A DNA stretch of 64,000 nt from Acidovorax sp. Leaf160. Lineage in GTDB: Bacteria; Pseudomonadota; Gammaproteobacteria; Burkholderiales; Burkholderiaceae_C. Location: positions 335,873 to 399,872 of the forward strand of contig NZ_LMOV01000001.1 of NCBI RefSeq assembly GCF_001424265.1, read 5' to 3'. Made by a program: the position numbers and the translations under genes. How positions within the stretch are numbered: position 1 is the first letter of the stretch; the number at the start of each line of letters is the position of its first letter. Positions 6,719 through 17,272 of this stretch are shown here, piece by piece. The notes beneath the pieces are model-generated. The model searched no databases. It was not told where the DNA came from and worked only from the letters and a program-made list of their open reading frames with translations.

Positions 6719-9481
6719 ATGCCCCGCGACAACGACCGACCTCCCGCCTCTGAATTCGCTGCTGGCCAGGGCTTCATCGAGGTGCGCGGTGCGCGCGAGC
6801 ACAACCTGCAGAACGTCGATGTACGCATCCCGCGCAACGCCCTCGTGGTCTTTACCGGCGTTTCCGGCTCGGGCAAGTCGTCGCTGGCGTTCGGCACGCT
6901 CTATGCCGAGGCCCAGCGGCGCTATTTCGAGTCCGTCGCCCCCTACGCCCGCCGGCTGATCGACCAGGTCGGCGTGCCGCAGGTCGATGCCATCGAGGGC
7001 CTCCCACCCGCCGTGGCGCTGCAGCAGAACCGCGGCACGCCCACGGCGCGCTCGTCGGTAGGCAGCGTCACCACCATCTCCAGCCTGGTGCGCATGCTGT
7101 ATTCGCGGGCCGGCCACTACCCCGCCGACCAGCCCATGCTGTATGCGGAAGACTTCTCGCCCAACACGCCGCAGGGTGCGTGCCCGCACTGCCACGGGCT
7201 CGGCCGCGTCTACGAGGTGACCGAGGCCTCGATGGTGCCCGACGATTCGCTCACCATCCGCGAGCGGGCCGTCGCCGCCTGGCCCAGCGCATGGCAGGGG
7301 CAGAACCTGCGCGACATCCTCACCACCCTGGGCCACGACATCGACGTGCCCTGGCGCGACCTGCCGAAAAAAACGCGCGACTGGATCCTCTTCACCGACG
7401 AGCAGCCCACCGTGCCGGTCTATGCCGGCTTCACGCTGCAGGAAGCACGCCGCGCGCGGCGGGAGAAGCAGCAGCCCAGCTACATGGGCACGTTCACCGG
7501 CGCGCGTCGCTATGTCATGCACACCTTCGCGACCAGCCAGAGCGCGATGATGAAGCGCAAGGTTTCGCGCTTCATGGTCGGCACGCCGTGCCCGGTGTGC
7601 GCCGGCAAGCGGCTCAAGCCGGAGGCGCTGTCCGTCACCTTCCGGGGGCTGGACATCGGCGACTTCACGCACCTGCCGCTGGCGGCCCTGGCGGGGCTGC
7701 TGCAGCCGGTGGCCGAAGGGCAGGGCGACAGTGCCGCTTCGCCTGGCAACGACAAGCCGCTGCCCCGCGCTGCACGCGCCCGGGCCACCGCCGCCCGCGT
7801 GGCGGCAGGCGGCTCTGCCCATGCCGCCGCGCCCGACGTGCGGCGCACTGCGTCGCAATCGGCCGAAAAGCGGATCGCGGCCCAGCGCATCGCAGCCGAA
7901 CTGCTGGGCCGCATCCGCGCCTTGACCGATCTGGGCCTGGGCTATCTTTCGCTCGACCGTGCCACCCCCACGCTGTCGCCGGGTGAACTGCAGCGCCTGC
8001 GGCTCGCCACCCAGCTGGCATCGCAGCTCTTCGGCGTGGTCTATGTGCTCGATGAACCCTCGGCCGGCCTGCACCCTGCCGATACCGCATCGCTGCTGGC
8101 GGCGCTGGAGCGCCTGAAGGCCGCCGGCAACTCCATCTTCGTGGTGGAACACGACGTGGCGACCATGCAGCGCGCCGACTGGCTGGTGGACGTGGGCCCC
8201 GAGGCGGGCGAGCGCGGCGGCCAGGTGCTCTACAGCGGCCCGCCGCCGGGGCTGGCCGGCGTGGCCGCTTCGCAGACGCGGCGCTACCTGTTCGGTGATG
8301 CCGCCGAGCGGCCGCGCCGCAGCCCGCGCCTGCCGCAATCCTGGCTGACGCTGGAGGACGTGCACCGGCACAACCTGCGCGGCGTCGATGCGGCCTTCCC
8401 CATTGGCTGCCTCACGGCCGTCACGGGCGTCTCCGGCTCGGGCAAGTCGAGCCTGGTCAGCCATGCGCTGCTGGACCTGGTGGGCGCGCGGCTGGGGCAC
8501 GAGGGGGCGCTCGCCGACGGCGATGAACCACCCATGCCGGACGGCCCGCCCGATGCCGCAGCAGGCGACGACGACCCGGGCGCCGGCGGCATGCCCGCCA
8601 CGGCGGCTGCGGTGACGGGGCGGCTGGGCGGTGCGGCCGGGCAGATCCACCGGCTGGTCTGCGTGGACCAGAAGCCCATCGGGCGCACGCCGCGGTCGAA
8701 CCTCGCCACCTACACCGGCCTGTTCGACGCCGTGCGCAAGCTCTTCGCCGCCACGCCTGCGGCGCGCAGGAAGCGCTACGACGCCGGCCGGTTCTCGTTC
8801 AACGTCGCCAAGGGCCGCTGCCCGACCTGCGAGGGCGAAGGTTCCGTGAGCGTGGAACTGCTGTTCCTGCCCAGCGTCTACGCGCCCTGCCCGACCTGCC
8901 ACGGCGCCCGCTACAACCCCGAGACGCTGGCCATCACCTGGAACGGGCTCACCATCGCCGACGTGCTGCAGCTCACCGTGGATGCGGCGTGCGACGCCTT
9001 CGCGCAGGAGCCCTCCGTGCTGCGGCCGCTGCAGGTGCTGCAGGCCATCGGCCTGGGCTACCTGCGGCTGGGGCAGCCGGCCACGGAGCTGTCGGGCGGC
9101 GAAGCCCAGCGCATCAAGCTCGCCACCGAGCTGCAGCGCACGCAGCGCGGCCACACGCTGTACGTGCTGGACGAGCCCACCACCGGGCTGCACCCGGCCG
9201 ATGTGGACCGCTTGCTGGCGCAGCTGGACGCCCTGGTGCAGGCCGGTAACACGGTCGTCGTGGTGGAGCACGACATGCACTTCGCCGCATCGAGCGACTG
9301 GGTCATCGACATGGGGCCGGGCGCGGGCGACGAGGGCGGGCGCATCGTCGCCGCCGGCACGCCGCAGGCCGTGGCGCAGCATGCCGCGTCGCGCACCGCC
9401 CCCTATCTGGCCCGCGCCTTGCGGCCGGCTGCGGACGGCGGCGGCTCTGCGACGCCGGCGGCGCGGCCCCAGGCGGCATAG
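6719..9481 (+). CDS. UvrA-like ABC ATPase, class II (UvrA2)
   Basis: 920 residues with the two tandem ABC ATPase modules and zinc modules of UvrA. Walker A GVSGSGKSS occurs at about 47-55 and again near 568; there are four Cys-pair motifs (CPHCHGLG at 155, CPVCAGKRL, CPTCEGEG, CPTCHGARY). The second signature is canonical (ELSGGEAQRIKLA), the first is altered (LSPGELQRLRLA). FSPNTPQGACPHC follows almost directly after the first ATP-binding segment, so the UvrB-interaction domain that canonical UvrA carries there is missing. That is the mark of UvrA2 proteins, linked to DNA-damage or drug tolerance. Two low-complexity insertions (about 335-385 and 600-640) add length. No ssb or uvrB nearby. 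It is presumably a paralogue of a housekeeping uvrA elsewhere. Confidence 0.85.
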   Translation: MPRDNDRPPASEFAAGQGFIEVRGAREHNLQNVDVRIPRNALVVFTGVSGSGKSSLAFGTLYAEAQRRYFESVAPYARRLIDQVGVPQVDAIEGLPPAVALQQNRGTPTARSSVGSVTTISSLVRMLYSRAGHYPADQPMLYAEDFSPNTPQGACPHCHGLGRVYEVTEASMVPDDSLTIRERAVAAWPSAWQGQNLRDILTTLGHDIDVPWRDLPKKTRDWILFTDEQPTVPVYAGFTLQEARRARREKQQPSYMGTFTGARRYVMHTFATSQSAMMKRKVSRFMVGTPCPVCAGKRLKPEALSVTFRGLDIGDFTHLPLAALAGLLQPVAEGQGDSAASPGNDKPLPRAARARATAARVAAGGSAHAAAPDVRRTASQSAEKRIAAQRIAAELLGRIRALTDLGLGYLSLDRATPTLSPGELQRLRLATQLASQLFGVVYVLDEPSAGLHPADTASLLAALERLKAAGNSIFVVEHDVATMQRADWLVDVGPEAGERGGQVLYSGPPPGLAGVAASQTRRYLFGDAAERPRRSPRLPQSWLTLEDVHRHNLRGVDAAFPIGCLTAVTGVSGSGKSSLVSHALLDLVGARLGHEGALADGDEPPMPDGPPDAAAGDDDPGAGGMPATAAAVTGRLGGAAGQIHRLVCVDQKPIGRTPRSNLATYTGLFDAVRKLFAATPAARRKRYDAGRFSFNVAKGRCPTCEGEGSVSVELLFLPSVYAPCPTCHGARYNPETLAITWNGLTIADVLQLTVDAACDAFAQEPSVLRPLQVLQAIGLGYLRLGQPATELSGGEAQRIKLATELQRTQRGHTLYVLDEPTTGLHPADVDRLLAQLDALVQAGNTVVVVEHDMHFAASSDWVIDMGPGAGDEGGRIVAAGTPQAVAQHAASRTAPYLARALRPAADGGGSATPAARPQAA

Positions 9482-9807
9482 GACGAATTGCGCACCAGCT
9501 TGCGGTTCTCGTCCGGCGCGCCGTCCTTCCACCATACCGGGCCGCGCTCGCCCAGCGCCTCCTTGGTGCGTTGCACCGCGTCGCGTGCGGCGGCCCGGTC
9601 CTCTGCGGTGCCGGGCGCGCGCAGCGCGCGCCGGGCCGCCATCAGCTGGCGCACCAGCGCGCTGCGCTCGCCCTCGGCCAGGGCCGGGTCGGCCATGCGC
9701 CACAGCCGGCCGCGCACGACGAAATAGCGGCCGTCGGGCGTCACGGGATGGGACTGCGCGCTGCCTTGCGGCGGCGTGTCCGACGCGTCCATGCCCCGCC
9801 GCGTCAC
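9403..9807 (-). CDS. Conserved hypothetical protein
   Basis: 134 residues, soluble and basic, with the recognisable stretch PDGRYFVVRGRLWRMADPAL followed by a helical segment (ERSALVRQLMAARRAL) and ERGPVWWKDG. I have seen this pattern in uncharacterised proteobacterial proteins but know no function. Its 3' end overlaps the end of the convergent uvrA2 gene by 79 bp. Its start overlaps the stop of the upstream DUF3253 gene by four bases (ATGA), so the two are translationally coupled. A second in-frame ATG five codons in (MDASDTP) is an alternative start. Confidence 0.7.
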   Translation of the reverse strand: MTRRGMDASDTPPQGSAQSHPVTPDGRYFVVRGRLWRMADPALAEGERSALVRQLMAARRALRAPGTAEDRAAARDAVQRTKEALGERGPVWWKDGAPDENRKLVRNSSYAAWGRAAGVAEPPPSAAGRKARAR

Positions 9808-10103
9808 TCGTCCACCCGCCCCAGCCGGATGGGCCCGCCCGGCGCGGTGGCATCGACCGGCACCCCCTGCCGGGTCACCCGCAGGCGGCCGGCCAGGGCG
9901 AGGTTCCGTGCCACCTCGCGGATGTGCGGCATCCAGTCACGCCAGCGGTCGCCGGGCGCTGCGAGGGAGCGGGCTACCTCGGAGGGGCAGATGGTCGCCT
10001 GGGGTTGGCGCGCCGCCAGCAGGGAAAAGATGCGCGCTTCCACCGCCGCCTGCGGCAGGCTTTCCGGCGGGGCCGGGGCGTGAGCGGATCGGACGTCGGG
10101 CAT
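9804..10103 (-). CDS. DUF3253 domain-containing protein
   Basis: 99 residues with a small winged-helix-like fold: [27 protein letters not shown], then [25 protein letters not shown]. That is the DUF3253 pattern (two helices, a conserved CPSEVAR and a beta wing). Biochemical role unknown; members are often found beside small stress or DNA-related genes. It overlaps the next gene on the same strand by ATGA and starts 21 bp after the end of the Lys-rich protein gene, so all three may form one transcript. Confidence 0.8.
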   Translation of the reverse strand: MPDVRSAHAPAPPESLPQAAVEARIFSLLAARQPQATICPSEVARSLAAPGDRWRDWMPHIREVARNLALAGRLRVTRQGVPVDATAPGGPIRLGRVDE

Positions 10104-10123
10104 GACGGTGCAGCGGCGGAGCG

Positions 10124-10429
10124 TCAGGACCTGGCTTTGGACTGGGACTTTGCTTTGGACTTGGACTTGGACTTGGACTTGGACTTGGACTTGGACTTGG
10201 ACTTGGACTTGGACTTGGACTTGGACTTGGACTTGGAAGATTTTGCCGCCACGTGCATGTTGTCCACCAGGTTCGGATAGGGCCGGCCGGCCTTCTTCGC
10301 GCGGCGCTTGGCAGTGGCTTTCTGCGCAGGCGTCAGGCGCTTGCTGCGCTGGACGGACTTCGGGTTGCTCCTGTTCCAGGGGCTGGCGCGGCTGGTCTTC
10401 TTCTTTTTCCTGCGGTGCGAGGTGCTCAT
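10124..10429 (-). CDS. Lys/Arg-rich hypothetical protein with (Ser-Lys)n tail
   Basis: 101 residues. The first 65 are a conserved-looking basic protein ([44 protein letters not shown]). The rest is a run of Ser-Lys dipeptides coded by perfect 6-bp repeats, ending [10 protein letters not shown]. Very high charge suggests nucleic-acid binding, like histone-H1-like or ribosome-associated small proteins, but this is inference. Changes in hexamer number keep the frame, so tail length could vary between strains without killing the gene. The start at 10429 is chosen because the upstream extension is unlike protein and lacks conserved features. Confidence 0.7.
   Translation of the reverse strand: MSTSHRRKKKKTSRASPWNRSNPKSVQRSKRLTPAQKATAKRRAKKAGRPYPNLVDNMHVAAKSSKSKSKSKSKSKSKSKSKSKSKSKSKSKAKSQSKARS
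10155..10232. repeat. Hexanucleotide tandem repeat (TTGGAC)13 coding Ser-Lys
   Basis: Thirteen perfect head-to-tail copies of TTGGAC (plus strand) occupy 78 bp, with degenerate copies on both flanks. On the coding (minus) strand each copy reads as one Ser-Lys pair. It is a simple-sequence repeat inside a gene and prone to slippage in steps of two residues. Confidence 0.95.
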
Positions 10430-10539
10430 GCGGTCGTCTCCCAAGACGTGTTGACGTGACTTCGCATCACACCTCGCGGCGCACTGCGCGGGGGTGGGCG
10501 GCAGGCGGCGTGTGGTGTGGGACGGGATACCATCCGCCC

Positions 10540-10722
10540 ATGGCCCGAGGCAAATCTTCTTCCGCCGCCGATGGCGGGCGCCCGCCGCATGCCGGCAACA
10601 AGGCGAACCTGCCCAGCAAGCTCTGCGCAGGCTGCGGCCTGCCCATGACCTGGCGGCGCAGCTGGGCGAAGAATTGGGAAGAAGTGAAGTACTGCTCGGA
10701 ACGCTGCCGGCGCCACAAATGA
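10540..10722 (+). CDS. DUF2256 domain-containing zinc-ribbon-like protein
   Basis: A 60-residue protein with the DUF2256 signature: [36 protein letters not shown]. The four cysteines (CAGC and CSERC) would bind one zinc. The family is widespread and often near photolyase/cryptochrome-like genes, but none is here; its role is unknown. It is divergent from the Lys-rich gene and 31 bp upstream of the XRE-type regulator. Confidence 0.88.
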   Translation: MARGKSSSAADGGRPPHAGNKANLPSKLCAGCGLPMTWRRSWAKNWEEVKYCSERCRRHK

Positions 10723-10753
10723 ACAAGGGCTGAAGCCCGGTCAGAATCCCGCC

Positions 10754-11050
10754 ATGGCTCAAGGCAAACGTGTATCCGCAGACATTTCCGGCGAGACCCT
10801 CGCCGCCATCCGCGCGCTGGGCGCCGCGGCCCGGCAGGCGCGCCTGGCCGCAGGCGAGGGGCAGGCCGCAGCCGCCGCCCGTCTGGGCGTGCATGTGCAG
10901 ACCATCGGGCGCGTCGAGGCGGGCGAGCCCGGCGTGGCGATCGGCCATGTGCTGGGGCTGCTGGCGCTGTACGGCGTCGAGGTGGCATGCCGCCCGCAAG
11001 CTGGCGGATCGCCGGCCGCCGCCAACGCCGCCAACAACGCCGCTTCCTGA
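10754..11050 (+). CDS. XRE-type helix-turn-helix protein
   Basis: 98 residues. An HTH of the XRE/Cro type spans about 25-75: AARQARLAAGEGQAAAAARLGVHVQTIGRVEAGEPGVAIGHVLGLLALYGV. The helix spacing matches HipB-like antitoxins and small repressors, but no toxin or kinase partner follows. An Ala/Asn-rich tail ends the protein. It may be co-transcribed with the DUF2256 gene. Confidence 0.75.
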   Translation: MAQGKRVSADISGETLAAIRALGAAARQARLAAGEGQAAAAARLGVHVQTIGRVEAGEPGVAIGHVLGLLALYGVEVACRPQAGGSPAAANAANNAAS

Positions 11051-11065
11051 GTTGTCGCTTCGCGC

Positions 11066-11083
11066 TCCGTGCTGCCGCACGGA
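11066..11083 (+). terminator. Hairpin after the XRE-type gene
   Basis: TCCGTGC and GCACGGA form a perfect 7-bp stem around TGCC, 16 bases after the stop codon. No T-tract follows, so it may act with Rho or merely protect the mRNA end. Confidence 0.35.
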
Positions 11084-11143
11084 CCGGCGCGGCGTGACGG
11101 CGCGGACGACACGGTTCCGCCCCCGGGTTTCTGCGGGTGTCGA

Positions 11144-11160
11144 TTTAGTTGACAACTAAA
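11144..11160 (+). promoter_or_regulatory. MarR-type operator overlapping a -35 box
   Basis: TTTAGTTG and CAACTAAA form a perfect 8-bp inverted repeat around a single A, the size and AT-rich form of MarR-family operators. A perfect TTGACA -35 hexamer (11149-11154) lies inside it; a -10 near 11172 (CAAACT) is poor. It sits 50 bp before the first gene of the aryl-CoA operon, whose third gene encodes a MarR-family protein. Repression relieved by the substrate or its CoA thioester is the likely logic, by inference. Confidence 0.65.
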
Positions 11161-11209
11161 CTATTGAGAACCAAACTGACCGCTTCTGGACTCGGCAAGG
11201 CGGCAGGTC

Positions 11210-13573
11210 ATGAAGATCGTGTGCATCGGCGGGGGGCCCTCGGGGCTGTATTTCGCGCTGCTCATGAAGCTGCAGAACCCGGCCCACGACATCCGCGTCG
11301 TGGAGCGCAACCGTCCCTACGACACCTTCGGCTGGGGCGTGGTGTTCTCCGACCAGACGCTGGGCAACCTGCAGGCGGCCGATCCGGTCACCGCCGCGCA
11401 GATCCTCGATGCCTTCAACCACTGGGACGACATCGACGTCCACAGCCACGGCCAGACGGTGCGCTCGGGCGGCCACGGCTTTTGCGGCATCGGGCGCAAG
11501 CGGCTGCTCAACATCCTGCAGGCCCGCTGCGAGGAACTGGGGGTCGAGCTGGTGTTCGAGACCGACGTGCAGAGCGACGAGGACTACCCCGACGCCGACC
11601 TGGTGATCGCGGCCGACGGCCTCAACAGCCGTATCCGCACGAAGTACGCCGCCACCTACCAGCCCGACATCGACCTGCGCCTGTGCCGCTTCGTCTGGCT
11701 GGGCACGCACCAGCTGTTCGACGCCTTCACCTTCGCCTTCGAGAAGACCGAGCACGGCTGGTTCCAGGCGCATGCCTACCGCTTCGACGACAGCACCTCG
11801 ACCTTCATCGTCGAAGCCCCTGAAAAGGTCTGGCGCGCCGCCGGGCTGGAGGCGATGGACAAGGAAGAGGCCATCGCCTTCTGCGAGCGGCTCTTCGCGC
11901 GCCACCTGGGCGGCCACCCGCTGATCTCCAACGCCAGCCACCTGCGCGGCTCGGCCCAGTGGATCCGCTTTCCGCGCGTGATCTGCAAGCGCTGGGTGCA
12001 CCACAACGGCCATGCGCCGGTGGTGCTGATGGGCGATGCGGCCCATACCGCGCACTTCTCCATCGGCTCGGGCACCAAGCTGGCGCTGGAAGACGCGATC
12101 GAGCTGGCCCGCTGCATCGGCCGCCAGCCGGACGACCTGGCCGCTGCGCTGGCCGACTACGAAGCGGTGCGCGGCGTCGAAGTGCTGCGCATCCAGAACG
12201 CGGCCCGCAACTCCACCGAGTGGTTCGAGAACGTGGACCGCTACGCCAGCCTGCCGCCCGAGCAGTTCGCCTATTCGCTGCTCACGCGCAGCCAGCGCAT
12301 CAGCCATGAAAACCTGCGCTTGCGCGACCGTGGCTACGTGGAGCGGTACGAAGACTGGATCGCCCAGCGCGCCGGCCTGCCGCAGCGCGGCGACGCGCAG
12401 CAGCCCCCGGTGCCGCCGATGTTCACGCCCTACGCCCTGCGCGGCCTGGTGCTCAAGAACCGCGTCGTCGTCTCGCCCATGGCGCAGTACTCCTGCACCG
12501 ACGGCCTGCCCGCCGACTACCACCTGATGCACCTGGGCGCCCGCGCCCTGGGCGGGGCGGGCCTGGTCTTCGCCGAGATGACCTGCCCGTCGCCCGACGC
12601 ACGCATCACCCCCGGCTGCCCGGGCCTGTGGAACGAGGCCCAGCGCGATGGCTGGAAGCGCATCGTCGATTTCGCGCATGCCCACAGCACCGCGAAGATG
12701 GCCCTCCAGCTCGGCCATGCTGGCGCCAAGGGCGCCACGCGCGTCGCCTGGGAGGGCATCGACCAGCCGCTGCCCGAAGGCGAGCGCTGGCCGCTGCTTT
12801 CCGCTTCGCCGCAGCAGTACCTGCAGGGCGTGAGCGACACCTCGCGCGCCATGACCCGGGCGGACATGGACCGCGTGCGCGACGCGTTCACCCAGTCCAC
12901 GCGCTGGGCCCAGGAAGCCGGCTTCGACTGGCTCGAACTGCACTGCGCGCACGGCTACCTGCTCAGCAGCTTCATCTCGCCGCTCACCAACCAGCGCACC
13001 GACGACTACGGCGGCTCGCTGGAGAACCGGCTGCGCTACCCGCTGGAGGTGTTCGCCGCCATGCGCGCGGCGTGGCCGCAGGACAGGCCCATGTCGGTGC
13101 GCATTTCCGCCCACGACTGGGTGGAGGGCGGCATCACGCCCGATGACGCCATCGAGATCGCCCGCGCCTTCAAGGCGGCGGGCGCCGACATGATCGACTG
13201 CTCTTCCGGCCAGGTGAGCAAACTGGAAAAACCGGTCTACGGCCGCATGTTCCAGACGCCGTTCGCCGACCGCGTGCGCAACGAGGCCGGCATTCCGACC
13301 ATGGCGGTGGGTGCGATCTCCGAGGCGGACCACGTCAACGGCATCATCGCCGCCGGCCGGGCCGACCTCTGCGCCGTCGCCCGCCCGCATCTGGCCAACC
13401 CGGCCTGGACGCTCAACGAGGCGGCGCGCATCGGTTACTTCGGTGCCGAGTGGCCCCGCCAGTACCAGGCCGGCAAGGTGCAGCTGGAGCGCAACCTGGA
13501 GCGTGAACGCGCCGTCGCCGCGCAGGCCGCTCTGTCGCCCCTGCAGCGCGCCCTGCAAGCGGAGGCGAACTGA
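11210..13573 (+). CDS. Aryl-CoA monooxygenase/Old Yellow Enzyme fusion (anthraniloyl-CoA or salicylyl-CoA type)
   Basis: 787 residues in two flavoenzyme halves. Residues 1-395 are an FAD aromatic hydroxylase: [10 protein letters not shown] at 7-16 and the second FAD motif [10 protein letters not shown] near 270-280. Residues about 404-770 are an Old Yellow Enzyme-like reductase: [36 protein letters not shown]. The same fusion is known as 2-aminobenzoyl-CoA monooxygenase/reductase of Azoarcus evansii, which hydroxylates and then reduces the ring to a non-aromatic CoA ester. It is annotated as bifunctional salicylyl-CoA 5-hydroxylase/oxidoreductase in other genomes. First gene of the operon; its TGA overlaps the SDR start (TGATG). 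Neighbouring RidA and CoA ligase favour the anthranilate substrate, not proven. Confidence 0.9.
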   Translation: MKIVCIGGGPSGLYFALLMKLQNPAHDIRVVERNRPYDTFGWGVVFSDQTLGNLQAADPVTAAQILDAFNHWDDIDVHSHGQTVRSGGHGFCGIGRKRLLNILQARCEELGVELVFETDVQSDEDYPDADLVIAADGLNSRIRTKYAATYQPDIDLRLCRFVWLGTHQLFDAFTFAFEKTEHGWFQAHAYRFDDSTSTFIVEAPEKVWRAAGLEAMDKEEAIAFCERLFARHLGGHPLISNASHLRGSAQWIRFPRVICKRWVHHNGHAPVVLMGDAAHTAHFSIGSGTKLALEDAIELARCIGRQPDDLAAALADYEAVRGVEVLRIQNAARNSTEWFENVDRYASLPPEQFAYSLLTRSQRISHENLRLRDRGYVERYEDWIAQRAGLPQRGDAQQPPVPPMFTPYALRGLVLKNRVVVSPMAQYSCTDGLPADYHLMHLGARALGGAGLVFAEMTCPSPDARITPGCPGLWNEAQRDGWKRIVDFAHAHSTAKMALQLGHAGAKGATRVAWEGIDQPLPEGERWPLLSASPQQYLQGVSDTSRAMTRADMDRVRDAFTQSTRWAQEAGFDWLELHCAHGYLLSSFISPLTNQRTDDYGGSLENRLRYPLEVFAAMRAAWPQDRPMSVRISAHDWVEGGITPDDAIEIARAFKAAGADMIDCSSGQVSKLEKPVYGRMFQTPFADRVRNEAGIPTMAVGAISEADHVNGIIAAGRADLCAVARPHLANPAWTLNEAARIGYFGAEWPRQYQAGKVQLERNLERERAVAAQAALSPLQRALQAEAN

Positions 13574-14367
13574 TGGCGTCCCTGCCAGGCCGCCATGCGG
13601 TCATCACCGGCGCGGGACGCGGCATCGGCGCGGCCATCGCCCGCCGGCTGGCGCAGGAGGGTGCCGTGCTGACCCTGCTGGGCCGCAACCTGGGCACCCT
13701 GCAGGCGCTGGCGGCCGAACTGCCGGCCTCCGCCCAGGCGCTGGCCGTGGCATGCGACATCACCTCGGACGCCAGCGTGGCGCAGGCCTTCGCCGCCGCG
13801 CGGGCTGCGGCCGGGCCGGTCGCCATCCTGGTCAACAACGCGGGCCAGGCCGAGAGCACGCCGTTCCACCGCATGGATGCCGCGCACTGGCAGCGCATGC
13901 TGGACGTGAACCTGACCGGCACCTTCCGCTGCACCCAGGCCGCCTTGCCCGACCTGCTGGCGGCCGCTGCCCCGGGCGCGGGCGGCACCCGGGGCCGCAT
14001 CGTCAACATCGCCAGCACCGCCGGCCTGCGCGGCTATGCCTACGTTGCCGCCTACGCCGCCGCCAAGCACGGCGTGATCGGCCTGACGCGGTCCCTGGCC
14101 CTGGAGCTGGCCGGCAAGGGCATCACCGTGAACGCGGTGTGCCCGGGCTACACCGACACCGACATCGTGCGCGAGAGCGTGGAGCGCGTGGCCGCCAAGA
14201 CGGGCCGCAGCGCCGAACAGGCGCAGGCCGAGTTCGTGCGCGGCAATCCGCAGGGGCGGCTGGTGTCGCCGGCCGAAGTGGCCGACACGGTGGCCTGGCT
14301 CTGCGGCGACGGCGCGGCGGCGGTCACCGGCCAGTCGATTTCCGTCTCGGGCGGCGAGGTGATGTGA
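13573..14367 (+). CDS. Short-chain dehydrogenase/reductase (3-hydroxyacyl-CoA type)
   Basis: 264 residues of a classical SDR: the NAD(P)-binding TGAGRGIG near 12-19, NNAG near 88, catalytic Ser in VNIASTAG and the YAAAK pair (Tyr/Lys near 158-162). It ends with a typical SGGEVM tail. In this operon it most likely oxidises the hydroxyl group formed by hydration of an acyl-CoA, or reduces the ring ketone of the dearomatised product. It overlaps the fusion gene's stop by one base and is followed after one base by the MarR gene. Confidence 0.88.
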   Translation: MASLPGRHAVITGAGRGIGAAIARRLAQEGAVLTLLGRNLGTLQALAAELPASAQALAVACDITSDASVAQAFAAARAAAGPVAILVNNAGQAESTPFHRMDAAHWQRMLDVNLTGTFRCTQAALPDLLAAAAPGAGGTRGRIVNIASTAGLRGYAYVAAYAAAKHGVIGLTRSLALELAGKGITVNAVCPGYTDTDIVRESVERVAAKTGRSAEQAQAEFVRGNPQGRLVSPAEVADTVAWLCGDGAAAVTGQSISVSGGEVM

Positions 14368-14368
14368 G

Positions 14369-15030
14369 ATGGCAAGCAGCCCTGTTCCTGTTCCTGTTCC
14401 TGGCCCATCGTCCGCGCCCATGCTGGCCGACGACTGCATCGGCCACGAGGCCCGCGCGGTGGCCGGCGACCACATCGACCTGAAGATCTGGCTGCGGCTG
14501 CTGGCCTGCAGCACGCAGATCGAGCAGCAGATCAGCCAGCGGCTGCGGGCGCGTTTCGCCACCACGCTGCCGCGCTTCGACTACCTGGCCCAACTGCAGC
14601 GCCACCCGGGCGGCCTGCGCATGAACGCGCTGTCGCGCTACCTGATGGTGACGGGCGGCAACATCACCGGCCTGACCGACCAGCTGGCCAAGGAGGGCCT
14701 GGTCACGCGGGTGGACGACCCGGAAGACCGCCGCTCCTGGCGCGTGGCGCTCACCCCCAAGGGCCGCAGCGACTTCGCCGCCATGGCCGCCGAGCACGAG
14801 ACCTGGCTCACCGCCATGTTTGCGGGGCTGGGCGCCACCGACAAGGAACAGCTCTACGACCAGCTGGGCCGGCTGCGGGTGCAGCTGGCCGGGCGCCAGG
14901 CGGAGCACCAGGCAGGGTTGCCAGCGGCCCCGGCCCCGCCCCAGCTCAAGCCCACCGCATCCACCGGCGGCCGCGCCCGGCAAGCCTCAGCCGCCCGACC
15001 CGCCCCCTCTCGCAAGCCCAAGACCGCACC

Positions 15031-15034
<4 letters not shown>
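14369..15034 (+). CDS. MarR-family transcriptional regulator
   Basis: 221 residues. The winged-HTH core (about 45-165) has [18 protein letters not shown]-like recognition helix features (here [19 protein letters not shown]), then the wing [19 protein letters not shown] typical of MarR. The N-terminus has VPVPVPGP coded by a 6-bp repeat; the true start may be the in-frame ATG at residue 18 (MLADDCIG). The C-terminal 40 residues are Pro/Ala-rich and disordered. Being inside the operon with a MarR-type palindrome at the promoter, it is the likely local repressor, perhaps sensing the aryl-CoA. Its ATGA overlaps the enoyl-CoA hydratase start. Confidence 0.88.
14382..14402. repeat. CTGTTC tandem hexamer at the 5' end of the MarR gene
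   Basis: CTGTTC is repeated three times plus a partial copy, coding Pro-Val pairs at residues 5-10 of the MarR protein. Length changes would stay in frame. Confidence 0.8.
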
Positions 15035-15882
<848 letters not shown>

Positions 15883-15896
15883 GCCCGCACTGGCTG

Positions 15897-15968
15897 CAGA
15901 TGCTATGAAAATAATAGCTTCTGGCGCTTATGTAGCAAGCGCTGGAGCCTGATTCGATTCGGAAATTA
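15897..15968. repeat. Dispersed Comamonadaceae-type repeat, copy 1
   Basis: A roughly 70-bp element with the pattern GCTATGAAAATAATAGCT, then GCGCTT...AAGCGCTGGAGCC and a GATTCGATTC end. Two related copies lie at 52607-52673 and, inverted, at 57669-57739. It fills the 118-bp gap between the hydratase and dehydrogenase genes. The two GCGCT-containing arms (CGCTTATGTAGCAAGCG) can form a small hairpin. It looks like a small non-coding mobile or palindromic repeat. Confidence 0.75.
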
Positions 15969-16000
15969 GCCGTCCACATGGCGCGCGGCAAGGAAACCTC

Positions 16001-17194
<1,194 letters not shown>

Positions 17195-17272
17195 CGCCGC
17201 TGGCTTGCCGATGGCTTGACTGCACAACGGATTCGGATCTTCGAAACGCGTCGCACCACAAGGGGTTTCCGC

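Noticed and set aside
6560-9853. Very long minus-strand open frame (over 1000 codons) antisense to uvrA2
   Set aside because: Composition is Arg/Ala/Gly/His-rich with no motif; it is the high-GC shadow of the uvrA2 frame. Similar mirror frames across the window were discarded for the same reason.
10155-10232. Repeat array as a CRISPR
   Set aside because: It is a contiguous 6-bp tandem repeat with no spacers and is part of a coding frame.
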